Assembly: GCF_905171775.1 (NCBI RefSeq)
Contig: NC_053490.1
Span: 85,394,286-85,458,285, forward strand
DNA length: 64,000 nucleotides
Direction of reading: 5' to 3'
Origin: Rana temporaria
Lineage: Eukaryota; Chordata; Amphibia; Anura; Ranidae
Part shown: positions 1 through 10,490 of the stretch, piece by piece
How the letters are laid out: every line of letters begins with the position of its first letter
Numbering within the stretch: position 1 is the stretch's first letter
The notes under the pieces: generated by a model
The model's database searches: none
Seen by the model: the letters and a program-made list of their open reading frames with translations, nothing else
What the model was told of the DNA's origin: nothing
Made by a program: the position numbers and the translations under genes

Positions 1-579
1 CATGTAGGTTTAGGAGATATTGAAAACACCTGCAGGTAAGCCTTAATCTAGGCTTACCTGTAGATAAAACAGGTCAGAGAGGGTTTACTACAGCTTTAAA
101 TGGTTAAACTTCATCTACATGCAGAGTTTTTCCTTTGATAAAAGAACAAAAAGATGCTTTGTTTCTACTTATTCGCATGTTGTAATAAAACTTAGCAGAC
201 TGCCTGTATTTTGTTTTTCCAGCTGTGAGAAAAAAAAACCATGACATGCCATTGACGAGGGGGAAAAGATTGTGCTTTCGATTCTTAATGATTAATCGTG
301 CAGTTCTACCCTTGCGTTATACACAAAAAGGTTTTAGGACTGCCCTGGCTCTCTCCCCATACAAGCACAGGCACAGAGCAGAGAAGCAGTAACGTCTTAG
401 TTATTTTAGGTGGGGGGGGGGGGGGGTTAAACTTTTAAATTGAGAATTTTCCCTGGAATTTGAAGAATTGGGAGAAAATGCAAGTATATTTCAATGTGGT
501 ACTATAAAAGAATTAATATTCCCCTACTAAACTATGCTGCAATTATAAAGCAATACCCACATTAGAAAACTTTTCTTAC
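1..579 (-). other. PAN3: PAN3 intron 3 (5' part)
   Basis: Sequence downstream (leftward) of the exon 3 donor. It is AT-rich and apparently single copy. The only thing of note is a 15-base G run at 412-426. No further PAN3 exon can be read here on the minus strand. Confidence 0.75.
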
Positions 580-646
580 CATGACCCGTGTATGGCTTGG
601 CACTGTCATTGAGAAGGCTTGGCGAACTGCTGCTGTTTGTCATTCG
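580..646 (-). CDS. PAN3: PAN3 exon 3 (internal coding exon)
   Basis: A 67-bp internal exon read on the minus strand. It encodes RMTNSSSSPSLLNDSAKPY followed by TGH and the first base of the next codon, which corresponds to the conserved Ser-rich segment after the zinc-finger region of vertebrate PAN3. The acceptor is TTTTTTTGTAG just right of 646 and the donor is G|GTAAGA at 580/579. It starts in phase 0, matching the end of exon 2, and ends one base into a codon, compatible with a following D codon as in the human protein. PAN3 is the cytoplasmic adaptor that brings the PAN2 3'-5' exonuclease to poly(A) tails. The pseudokinase and C-terminal PAN2-binding parts are encoded outside the window. 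Identification rests on remembered family sequence, but splice signals and phase agree. Confidence 0.93.
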
Positions 647-2474
647 CTACAAAAAAAGAAAAACAAACGCAGACAAAACAAATGAAGTACAATTACTAAA
701 AAAAAAAAAAAAAAAAACCATCACATACAAGAATAACCAGTAGCAATAAATCGGAATTTAGCTTCTAAATGTCAGACTTATGCAAGTTCATTTTAATTGG
801 CTTTGCATTTAAAGACATTACACACTGTCAAATGTGTCATTTAATTAGGTATTAGTGTAGTTATAATCCCTGTTACCTTGTAATGAGCTCCCATGCTGTG
901 ACTGATCTATTACCTCATCTACATACATTGTCCCTATTCATCAACATGACAAGCAGCTTCTTATTCTGGATCACATGCATTCCTGGCCATAACCACTTCA
1001 TCACAAATGTGCGAGTGCCAATTTTATGAAACCCCTTTTCCAGCATGCCAACCCCTGGTAATGGTTCTCACGTGCATCGGCACCAGACCGAGTCCCAGGG
1101 ATTGTGGGATATGTAGTTTTACATAGTGTTCTTAGCCACAGAGGTAATGTGTCAACATGTGCAGTGCCATGTCAGAATTAGCAATAAGGCTGTGAAATGT
1201 TGAATGCCTTACACTGTATACCACCTTTTCATCAATAAAAGCTTTTTTGTTGGATAAAAAAAAAAAAAAAAGAATTAGCAATAAGGAATGATTTAAAATG
1301 GTTACAAAATTAGTAAGAGGATCAGAGTGACTGGTAACTAGCATTTCCAGAAGGTGGTCAATAAAAACATCAAATTCTTGCAAATCAGTGATTTTTCTTC
1401 ACCGATGATCAGTGTAAACAAATTGCAGACAGCCTTGCCAGTTATTAGCACTCGTTCCCTCACAGACAGTGCTGCCTGTTTACATGTGATGAGTTGTGAT
1501 TGGAAACAGCTGATCACATGGTAAAGGGAAACAGTTTGGCCCTTTACGCTGATCTGTGATCAGCTGTGTCTGAAGGCCACAGAGCACACCCGATGTCTAT
1601 GGATGACCTCCCAGAACTATAGTACTGCGCTGTAGTCTTGGCTATAGCACAGTACTAAAGTGGTTAGAACGAGTAAAAATTGGTTCTATAGGCTAAAGGT
1701 TTGACCGTAATGGAGTTCTCTGAAGATGTAAAAAAAAAAAAAAAAAAACACACGATGAGCAGCTGCCCCCTCCAGTCCTCTTTATACTTACCTGAGCCCC
1801 ATTTTGGACCAGTGAGATGCACAAGAGCAGCGGCTCTATGCTCCCTCCTTCCTCAGGCTCAGAGGGCGGCACAAATAATTAAAAAAAATTTATGGAGTTT
1901 TTAAAAACACCATTTCCCTTAGGCAATATAATCAAAATACAAAAAAAAACAAAAAAACAACCATTCGATGAAGTAGAATTTTAGATTTTCCTATATTATC
2001 TTGGTAACAAAGGTTGAAGCAAATGAAAATTTGCCATAGTTAAAACTTTATGCCAGGGAAGGGAAAAATGCTCCCTTGAAGTGGTGCTATCCTGGTACTG
2101 CAGGGAATAAAAATCAGTTTTACACATCTGAAATCCCACTCTTGCAGGCCCCTTCACACTGCTAGTCTTGTTTCAGCCTCATCTCCAGTGGTTGCAGGTC
2201 CTCTAATGTCATCAAGTGCAGGGTCCATAACCCTAAATTGTACACAAGGACGCCATAGAAAAGTCCACTGCTGTAGCATGGAGAAAGAAGAGCACTGGCT
2301 GCCAGTGGAGCAGGCATCAGGCAGGAAAAAAAAATGCCATTTGCAGTCCCTACACCTAACAAATTGTTTGACCCTTGTAGTGTGGTGCCAGCTCTACTGA
2401 AAGGGAGAAGGTCTCCTTTGCTCAAAGATGAGCTTAAATCTCTGGATTACACAAGATCAGCTTTTGTTTACTAC
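647..2474 (-). other. PAN3: PAN3 intron 2
   Basis: A 1.8-kb intron between exons 2 and 3. It contains an mRNA 3'-end retrocopy at 1174-1286 and short A runs (about 699-717 and 1730-1748). The rest is not recognised. Confidence 0.85.
1174..1286 (+). pseudogene. retroposed mRNA 3' end with 16-bp target duplication
   Basis: Identical 16-bp direct repeats AGAATTAGCAATAAGG lie at 1174-1189 and 1271-1286. Between them is an approximately 65-bp unique segment with an AATAAA signal at 1234-1239, followed about 15 bases later by a pure A tract. A poly(A) signal at the right distance, an A tail and a long flanking duplication together are the classic mark of LINE-driven, 5'-truncated retroposition of a polyadenylated transcript. 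The source mRNA is not recognised. The copy lies antisense to PAN3 in intron 2. A LINE or SINE tail is the alternative, but no SINE head is visible. Confidence 0.85.
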
Positions 2475-2593
2475 CTGCATTCGTGGGTAATTTGCTTCTG
2501 CAGGGCTTCCAAACCCATTCATTCCGATAAAGCTGGTGCTGAAGTAGGAATCTGTCAGACTGGTATCTGATAAAGAGCCATCAATTCCAGAAA
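2475..2593 (-). CDS. PAN3: PAN3 exon 2 (internal coding exon)
   Basis: A 119-bp exon on the minus strand. It completes a Val codon and then encodes 39 residues, SGIDGSLSDTSLTDSYF onward through FIGMNGFGSPAEANYPRMQ. The block DTSLTDSYFSTSFIG.NGFGSP is the conserved N-terminal segment of vertebrate PAN3. The acceptor is TTATGCAG ending at 2594 and the donor is CAG|GTAGTA at 2475/2474. It begins with two bases of a codon, exactly complementing the single base left by exon 1, and ends in phase 0 to join exon 3. It is separated from exon 1 by a repeat-filled intron of about 25 kb. Confidence 0.95.
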
Positions 2594-3476
2594 CTGCATA
2601 ACACATTGATGAGAGAATGGAAAAAAAATAAAATAAAATAGCATATTATAGAAAAAATGTATATAACAGAAATGAACATGCACTGTATGCTGCAGAGAAG
2701 AGGACCAATTGAGTTTTAAATGGGACTTTATCTACAAATAAAGGACCAATGCATGGAGACAAACACAACTTAAACACCATTTGATTTAGTTATGCAATCA
2801 TTAAAATGTATTTGAACACAGAAAAGCAGTGCCTGAATGTGTGTTAACAGCGTTCTCTAATCCTCTGCACAGCAGCAAGAGTAGATGCCAGGGAGGGTTT
2901 TGTTGCATCAGAGTATGAACATACAGGTGATGCTCAAAAAATTAGAATATCGTGCAAAAGTTAAATTTCACTAATGCAACTTAAAAGATGAAACTAATAT
3001 ACGAGATAGTTCAAGCCGTGATTTGTCATAATTGTGGTGATTATGGCTTACAGCTCATGAAAACCCCAAATCCACAATTTCAGAAAATTAGAATATTGTG
3101 AAAAGGTGCAATATTCTAGACTCAAAGTGTCCCACTCTAATCAGCCATTTAAGCCATAACACCTGCAAAGGGTTCCTGAGCCTTTATATGGTCTCTCAGT
3201 CTGGTTCAGTAGGAATCACAATCATGGGAAAGACTGCTGACCCGACAGTTGTGCAGAAAACCATCATTGACACCCTCTAAGGAGTGAGAGCCTCAAAAGG
3301 TAATTGCAAAAGTTGGATGTTCCCAAAGTGCTGTATCAAAGCACATTAATAGAAAGTTATGTGGAAGGTAAAAGTGTGGAAGAAAAAGGTTCACAAGCAG
3401 CAGGGATGACGGCAGCCTGGAGAGGATGGTCAGGAAAAGGCCATTCAAAAGTGTTGGGGGACTTTCCCCCCATCAA

Positions 3477-3511
<35 letters not shown>
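3477..3511. repeat. (CA)n microsatellite
   Basis: About 17 uninterrupted CA dinucleotides inside Tc1-like transposon 1. Confidence 0.97.
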
Positions 3512-3513
<2 letters not shown>

Positions 3514-3542
3514 CATCTGCTGGAGTTGGTCCATTGTTTTAC

Positions 3543-4075
3543 TAAAGCGGAGGTTCACCCTGAAAAACAACTTTCTACCATGCCATCCAGCATACTAGCG
3601 TCAGCGACAGTATGCCTTTATTTTTATTTTTTGCGCTGTACTCACAGTTTAATCCATTAGTTTCGTTTCAGACTCCCGCGGGGAGTAGGCGTTCCAATGA
3701 AGAGGGGAACATGATTGACGGCCGGCTATGGCGCGTGACGCTTCCCGAAAATAGCCGGAGTAGGACTTGGCTCTTCACGGCGCTATACGGCGCCTGCGCA
3801 CAGACTAGGATCTGACTGTACAGGCGCCGTGAAGAGCCAAGTCCTATTTCGGCTATTTTCGGGAAGCGTGACGCGCCATAGCCGGCCGTCAATCATGTTC
3901 CCCTCTTCATAGGAAAGCCTACTCCATGCGGGAGTCTGAAACTTAACTAATGGATTAAACTGAGTACAGCGAAAAAAAATAAAAATAAAGGCATACTGTA
4001 GCTGACGCTAGTATGCTGGATGGCATGGTAGACAAAAAAAACATTTTTTTTTTTTTAGGGTGAACCCCGCTTTAA
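3543..4075. mobile_element. foldback MITE FB1 nested in Tc1
   Basis: A near-perfect inverted repeat of about 530 bp. It runs from TAAAGCGGAGGTTCACCC to GGGTGAACCCCGCTTTAA, with arms meeting near 3790-3815 around GGCGCCTGCGCA. It interrupts the Tc1 transposase at a TTAA/CTAA site. Same family as FB2 to FB5. The TTAA target and AGCGG-type terminus resemble T2/Kolobok MITEs of Xenopus. That family assignment is inference. Confidence 0.85.
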
Positions 4076-4417
4076 GTTCAGGGTCACCGCAGCCGTCTAC
4101 CAGGAGATTTTGGAGCACTTCATGCTTCTTTCCGCAGACGAGCTTTATGTGGATGCCGACTTCATTTTCCAGCAGGATTTGGCACCTGCCCACACTGCCA
4201 AACACACCAAAACCTGGTTCAATGGAATACTGTGCTTGATTGGCCAGCAAACTCGCCTGACCTGAACCCCATAGAGAATCTATGGGTCATTGCCAAGATA
4301 AAGATGAGAGGCATGAGACCGAACAATGCAGAAGAGCTGAAGGCCGCTATTGAAGCATCCTGGTCTTCCATAACACCTCAGCAGTGCCACAGGCTGATCG
4401 CTTTCATGCCACATTGA
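4076..4417 (+). pseudogene. Tc1 transposase C-terminal remnant
   Basis: The catalytic-domain tail of a Tc1 transposase in two frames. The QQDLAPAH motif carries the second Asp and NPIENLW the Glu. A frameshift near 4220-4235 separates them and the first Asp region is absent, so no active protein is possible. The frame containing NPIENLW runs on to about 4417. Confidence 0.85.
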
Positions 4418-4571
4418 GGCAGTAATTGAGGCAAACAATTATGACAAATCACAGCTTGAACCATCTTGCTTTGCATGCAATGAGTGCATCTCATTAGTTT
4501 CACCTTTTAAGTTGCATTAGTGAAATAAATTAACTTTTGCGCAATATTCAAATTTTTTCGAGTTTCACCTG

Positions 4572-5278
4572 TACTTACAGGAATGAAAAGCACAAGCTTA
4601 TACTACTTCAGAGTCCAGGCACAGTACAAGGTAGGTTCACAACCAGGTTACATCATTGAAGATTAGTATGTACTTCTGAAAAAAAAAATTAAAAAAGCGG
4701 TGTTGCGCTCCCACAAATTATAAACCTAGATATATAAATATATAAAGTGCTGCTGTGCTGTAAACAAGTGACTACGAGTGCAATGATAATCAAGTGCAAT
4801 GATATTCAACAATGAGTGTTCAAAAAATATATAATAAAACCAATGAGTGCAAGATTAAAACAAATGGAGATGAAGTCCATTGTGAGTGTAGCAAAAGGAG
4901 CTAAAGTGCTGGCGAATCTCAGAAGGAGAAAAAACAATTCCTCTGGATCCAGGGTGCAGAGTGTGGTGTTTCTGGTGCTCTGTAACAATAACAGGTGGCA
5001 CTGTGACTTCTGTGAGAGGTGGCTCTTTAGTGTAGGCAACACCCGTAGGTGTACTACCTTCTTACCTTACTGCTGTAAGGTAAGCAGCATTAAAAGACAT
5101 GGTGGAATGGTCGATCGAGGAGGGGGAGGGGGTTCCTCCCTTCTCCAGAGTTTCCAGTATTGTATGGATGCGGGATGGGGCGCGAGTATGGATGGAGAAA
5201 TAAGAATACAGAGCCTCTTGGTGTAGTACGTTTGGCATTTTTAAAAATTCACAGTTTATTTAGGTAAAAGGTACTCAC
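4572..5278. other. unassigned intronic repeat sequence
   Basis: Contains AT-rich short tandem motifs (tatataaa, gtgcaatgat) around 4690-4860 and a G-rich patch near 5120. No coding homology is recognised. Confidence 0.4.
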
Positions 5279-5391
5279 ATTTCAAATGATGTAAAAACGA
5301 GCAGCGAGCTCGGCACCTTGTTGCGTCACTTCCCGAGCTCGCTGCTCGTTTTTATGCAATGCACTTTACATCATTTCAAATGATAAAATGT
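5279..5391. repeat. short foldback hairpin
   Basis: Arms containing AAAAACGAGCAGCGAGCTCGG and its inverse (CCGAGCTCGCTGCTCGTTTTT) surround a loop near 5313-5333. They are flanked by inverted copies of CATTTCAAATGAT. Looks like the tip of a foldback element. Family unknown. Confidence 0.75.
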
Positions 5392-5429
5392 GACATGATA
5401 CATTTGGCATGTCTTTATGGAGGGTACCT

Positions 5430-6306
5430 GGTTTAGACAAGTACCCAGCTGCCACTTTGGGCTACTTCGAGACCAATCTCCCCCTAGACAGCCACTCCCT
5501 CCCTGCAATCTTCTGGGACACATCACAGAAAATTGCATGGCCATTCACGTTGTGCAGTGCGACTCATGCATGCGCAGTGCGCACCCGGCTGTGAAGCCAC
5601 AAGCCATCAGTCGGGTGTCCACAGTAGCAATGCAGACACCATGGATAGGAGCAAGGCTTCAGGTGTCTGCATTGCTGGCCCGTGGGACAGGTGAGAGTGT
5701 TAAGTCAGCAGTAGAGTTGCACGATTACTAGTTAAAAAATTGTGATCTTGATTCAACCCCCCCCACATCTCCAATGTAGAGTTTGCAGATTCTTTCATAC
5801 AAAGTGAAGACTATCTGCTCACTCAGATGTCAAAAGAAAACATCTGCCAAGTTAACAGGAAACATTGTAACTAATGCTTCCTTCTTAGATCAAAGGGATA
5901 AACTAAAAATAAAAAAATCGGGAAGTCCAACACAAAACATTGTAACAAACTTCCTTCTTGGATCAAACTTCTGTGTGTAAATCTTTTGACGATTAAGTTA
6001 AAATAAATTTTTGCTAGAAAATTACTAGGGAATAAAATGGCAATTGCTGCAATATTTTATGTCACACTGTATTTGCACAGTAGTCTTTCAAAAGCTATTT
6101 GAGAAAAAAAAAAGTTAAGTTAGCCCAATTTATTTTTTGGTTTTGTTTTAATGTGAAAGATGTTACGCCGTGAGAATCGTGATCTTCAAAGCAAAAAAAT
6201 AAAAATTGTGATTCTCATTTTAGCCAGAATAGTGTAGCTCTAGTTAGCGAAGAAGAAAAAAAAAAAAAAAAAAAAAAACACAGAACCAGGTGGAACTCTG
6301 CTTTAA
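5430..6306. mobile_element. TTAA foldback-like MITE (FBb type), interrupted
   Basis: The left part shares CTTCTGGGACACATCACAGAA, GCATGCGCAGTGCGCAC and GGCTGTGAAGCCAC with elements at 11668, 21582 and 55063. The right terminus GGTGGAACTCTGCTTTAA ends at 6306. It is split by the hAT-like insertion 5712-6242. The right TTAA is shared with the next element, P1. Confidence 0.65.
5712..6242. mobile_element. hAT-like insertion, TAGAGTTGCACGAT ends
   Basis: Termini TAGAGTTGCACGAT and ATAGTGTAGCTCTA are imperfect inverted repeats. The flanks GTCAGCAG and GTTAGCGA look like a decayed 8-bp duplication. The interior (about 5995-6190) is homologous to 12590-12790. Confidence 0.55.
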
Positions 6307-7019
6307 CCACCAGCCCGGAAGATTTGATCCCTTCCTGACCAGAGCACTTTACAATTTGGCACTGCATCGCTTTAACTGACAATTAGGCGGTCGTGCGATG
6401 TTGTACCCAAATAAAAATTGATGTTCAAATAAAGCCATCTTTTGGTGCCATTTGATCACCTCTGCGGTTTATTTTTGCACTATATAACAAGAGTGACAAT
6501 TTTAAAACATTTGTTTTTTACTACGATATCCCCAAAAATCGTTAACAAAAATGTCTTAATCAGTTTAGGCCAGTATGTATTATACATTCTCTCCCCCCCC
6601 CCCCCCCCCCCCCAAATATCACAAGCATATATTAATTGGTTTACGCAAAAAAGTTGTAGCGTTGACAAACTATGGGAAAGATTTATGGCATTTATTTTTA
6701 CTAGTAATGGCGGTACTGCGACAGACAGATCAGAGACTTGACACATTTTTGGCATTTATAGAGCGATCAGTGCAATAAAAATGCACTGCTTACTGTATAA
6801 AGGTCACTGGCGGGGAAGGGGGTTAACACTAGGGGTGATTAAGGGGTTCAATGTGTGTTCCCCCACTGTGTAGGAAGGGGAGCGACTAGGAGAGATGACA
6901 GATCACTGTTCCTACTTTATAGCAACACAATCTGTCTTGGCTCCTCTAACGCACACACGCCGGCCAGAAAAGCCATTCTGCCACAGAATATCAGCATGAG
7001 CCAGTCAGGAACCGGTTAA
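6303..7019 (+). mobile_element. TTAACCAC-ended repeat P1
   Basis: Runs from TTAACCACCAGCCCGG to ACCGGTTAA. The core, about 6430-6510, has the block TTTGATCACCTCTGCGGTTT shared by all P copies in the window. It contains a 24-base C run near 6592-6613. Its two TTAA sites are shared with the adjoining elements on each side. Confidence 0.8.
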
Positions 7020-7262
7020 AGCGGAGGTTCACCCAAAAATCAACTTTCTGTCACTAGATCCAGCATACTGCTGACATCTGCAGTATGCTGGATTTTTTTT
7101 TTTGTACTTATCGTTTTAGCCGTATTTCTTCTCCGGCTCCGAGCGGGAAATCCTTCGGGGAGTAGGCGTTCCTAAATCAAGCGCAGTTGATTGACGGGCT
7201 TGGATAGCGCGTCACGCCATTCGGAAATAGCCAACGTGGAATTTCTAAATAGGTTCCTTTAA
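7016..7262 (+). mobile_element. truncated foldback MITE FB5
   Basis: Starts TTAAAGCGGAGGTTCACCC and continues like the left half of FB1 (ATCCAGCATACTG, GGGGAGTAGGCGTTCC, TTGATTGACGG). It stops before the second arm and abuts the next TTAA element at 7259. Confidence 0.75.
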
Positions 7263-7413
7263 AGTGGATGCAAACCAAAAAAAAAAAACATTTTTTTTTT
7301 TTATCTCACAATGTAGAGAAGAAGATTTCCTATCATCTGTGCCCAGTCTTGCCACACAGAGTTAATCCAGCTCTGAGCAATTCACCATTCTACTCGTGTC
7401 ACTACCTGCATAC

Positions 7414-7939
7414 TTAAAGCGGGAGTTCACCCATTTAAAAAAAAAAAATAAATCTCCCCTTAGCTTCCTGCTCGTTCGGTCTAGGGGAATCGGCTATTTA
7501 TATTAAAATATGTGCAGTACTTACCCGTTTTCGAGCTGCATCTTCTTCCGTCGCTTCCGGGTATGGGTCTTCGGGAGCGGGCGTTCCTTCTTGATTGACA
7601 TTCTTCCGAGAGGCTTCCGACGGTCGCATCCATCGCGTCATCCGTAGCCGAAAGAAGCCGAACGTCGGTGCGGCTCTATACTGCGCCTGCGCACCGACGT
7701 TCGGCTTCTTTCGGAAAATCGTGACGCGATGGATGCGACCGTCGGAAGCCTCTCGGAAGCCTGTCAATCAAGAAGGAACGCCCATTCCCGAAGCCCATAC
7801 CCGGAAGCGACGGAGAGGATGCGTCTCGTAAACGGGTAAGTACTGCACATATTTTAAAATAAATAGCCGATTCCCCTAGTAATAACGAGCAGGAATCTAA
7901 GGGGGAAAAGTGCCCTCTAAGGGTGAACCCCCGCTTTAA
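7414..7939. mobile_element. foldback MITE FB2, 526 bp
   Basis: TTAA-bounded inverted repeat from TTAAAGCGGGAGTTCACCC to GGGTGAACCCCCGCTTTAA. The arms contain TCCGAGAGGCTTCCGACGG and meet near 7677-7695 at GGCTCTATACTGCGCCTGCG. The same length as FB4, and almost the same sequence by eye, which suggests recent transposition. Confidence 0.9.
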
Positions 7940-8997
7940 GTGGGATACACTAGGTATTCCCTTATTTTCCCTTCACCTTTACCAAGCTTTGTATTCAATT
8001 ATCACTCCCACACTTCTATTACTGGACTGCCTAATTGGCAGTCACTCATCTTTACTTTTATATCACCTACACCACCAATTTATTCACATATCACCTAGTT
8101 CACTATTACCCTACTCCAATTACTTATTCATATCCTATACTTATTAAACCTACCCTAATGGACCTTTTAGGTTGCCCTGACATTCATTACTTATATTGGC
8201 AATTAGTACCTGCCTTCAGTCCGCATACTACTATACAGTCTGTCACTTTGGCAGCTATGCGTTGAATTAATTTAAATTCTCCCTAACTAATCACCACTCT
8301 GTGGGTGCTCTTTGCAGGCGCCAGCTCCTCCACCAGAGGGTGTCCACGTTTTGGCTCCTTGCAAGCCCTCCGGGACGGGCTTTTCGCCCTTTTTGGGGGG
8401 AGATGGGGACAGCCACAAGCTCCTCCGGACTATCCAGCGGCTCCCAATATCACCGATTCCTTGTTATAGCGGTAAATATATCACCATGGTAGACTGTCAG
8501 GGATAAGCAATTAGAGGACCTCCAGCTGTTGCAAAACTACAAGTCCCATCATGCCTCTGGGTTCATGCTTGTGGCTGTCAGACTCTTGCTATGCCTCATG
8601 GGAATTGTAGTTCTGCAACATCTGGAGGTCCGCTAATTGCATATCCCTGCTCTATGTGATGTATGTTGACATATTTTCCTTTTCTAATTTTGAAACTTTC
8701 CAATATTCTAAAACCCTTGTCCCCCTGAAGAGACCGATTAAATGGTCAAAACGCGTTGGGACCAACATTGGGGGATCTACATTGTATAATAACCGAAAAC
8801 ACTATGATGATATGTATCCATGTCTACTGCAACTAGGATTGTGATATTCACTTTTTATTACACTTTATTTGTATATTTTCCATCATTATTCACTGTGACA
8901 TCCGATATTATCAGTAATACCATCTTTTATAATGCAACTTATTAATCTATTTTTTGACCCCCGCTGCCTAAAAGTCCTACTGGGGAACCTCTCTTTC
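7940..8997 (+). mobile_element. Penelope-like non-coding block with hammerhead-like motif
   Basis: T-rich sequence without a coherent ORF. It carries CTGAAGA-GACC...GGTC-AAAAC at 8725-8752, a hammerhead-core-like motif also found at 51065. A small MITE (8494-8652) is inserted. Assignment to Penelope-like elements is inference from this motif. No reverse transcriptase or GIY-YIG domain is visible. Confidence 0.4.
8494..8652. mobile_element. small MITE with CAGGGATA...ATCCCTG ends
   Basis: Inverted repeats: GGACCTCCAGCTGTTGCAAA near 8516 pairs with TTCTGCAACATCTGGAGGTCC near 8611. CAAGTCCCATCATGCC pairs with GCCTCATGGGAATTG. No clear duplication was found. Confidence 0.75.
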
Positions 8998-9863
8998 ATC
9001 CAGCTCTGAGCAATCCACTTTTATTGTTCAGTAAAAATGAACAGACTTCCAGATAAAAACCCATCTAAATAAAAAGTCCTTCCCGTCCCCTTGCTTGGAG
9101 TGACAGGGTTTTTACATATCTCGTGCACTAGCTTGGACACATGCACATTCCTGGATGTTTATCATAATATGGGGGGTGATCCACAGTTCATTGTGAGGTA
9201 ATGTATGTCACTCGAAGCAAGGGGACGGAAAGGACTTTTTAGTTAGACAGGTTTTTATCTGGAAGTCTGTTAATTTTCACTGAACAATAAAAGAGGATTG
9301 CTCAGAGCTGGATTAACTGTGTGGCAAGACTGGGCACAGATGATAGGAAATCTTATTCTCTACATTGTGACATCAGTGGTTTACATCCACTTTAAGCTAG
9401 TGCATTGTTGGTTCACTTACCTTTTCCCTTCTAAACTCCCCCCCCCCCCCCTTTAAATTTCTCACTTCCTGTTCCTCCTCAGTAAGCTTGCCCCCATCCA
9501 AGCCATTCTATCTAGGGGTTAGTCAGCGTTGTCGCCCCCTCCCTTGGGACTACATCCCTGCGGGAAGACGCTGTGGATAAAAGTCGCAAAGGAAACTTTT
9601 CTAAAGTCAGAGCGACTTTAGTCACAAGACAGCTCACATTGACCAACATGGGATTTCACATGTCATGCAAGAGTTGGATCTCACAAGTCATAGCCCAAGT
9701 CGTGCCAGTGTGAACCGAGCCTAAGCTCCCATTCAGACCAGTGCAACTTGTCATGAGATTTGACAGGTCCAAATCGCACCCTTTTGTCAGCAATGAACTG
9801 CAACATCAACTTTGTGGTGCTACCGATATGTAATTTTAAGTGCAACTTGCATAGACATCCATG

Positions 9864-10267
9864 TAGGGTTGTCCCGATACCACTTTTTTTTTTAGACCGA
9901 GTACAAGTACTTTTTTTTTTTTTTTTTTAAACAGTGGCAAATAGATAGATAGATATATATCTATCTATATCTATCTATCTATATCTATCTATCTATCTAT
10001 CTATATCTATCTATCTATATCTATCTATCTATATCTATCTATCTATATCTATCTATCTATATCTATCTCTATCTATCTATCTATCTATCTCTATCTATCT
10101 ATCTCTATCTCTATCTATCTCTATCTATCTATCTCTATCTATCTATCTCTATCTATCTCTATCTATCTCTATCTATCTATCTCTATCTATCTATCTCTAT
10201 CTATCTCTATCTATCTCTATCTATCTCTATCTATCTCTATCTATCTATCTATCTCTATCTATCTATC

Positions 10268-10330
<63 letters not shown>

Positions 10331-10455
10331 CTATCTATCTATCTCTATCTATCTATCTCTATCTATCTATCTCTATCTATCTATCTATATCTATCTATCT
10401 ATATCTATCTATATCTATCTATCTATCTATCTATATCTATCTATCTATCTATCTA

Positions 10456-10490
<35 letters not shown>

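Larger units (their letters stand above)
2924..4571 (+). mobile_element. Tc1-like transposon 1 (degraded)
   Basis: Inverted ends CAGGTGATGCTC.../...GAGTTTCACCTG are flanked by TA dinucleotides (2922-2923 and 4572-4573), the Tc1/mariner target site. The ends match over roughly 70-90 bp, including the shared motif AAGTTGCATTAGTGAAA in inverted form. A broken transposase C-terminus is readable at about 4076-4417, with QQDLAPAHTAKHTKTWF in one frame and DWPANSPDLNPIENLW in the next, giving the second D and the E of a DD34E triad. The N-terminal half is largely missing. The element is interrupted by a CA microsatellite and a foldback MITE. Confidence 0.9.
7259..9395. mobile_element. TTAA element with TTAAAGTGGATGCAAACC ends (T2-like)
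   Basis: The left end TTAAAGTGGATGCAAACC and right end GGTTTACATCCACTTTAA are inverted repeats. Subterminal sequence (CTCTGAGCAATTCACC near 7372, and inverted near 9295) continues the symmetry over about 150 bp. The element carries FB2 and a Penelope-like block inside. The TTAAAG terminus resembles T2-type Kolobok MITEs (inference). Confidence 0.75.
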
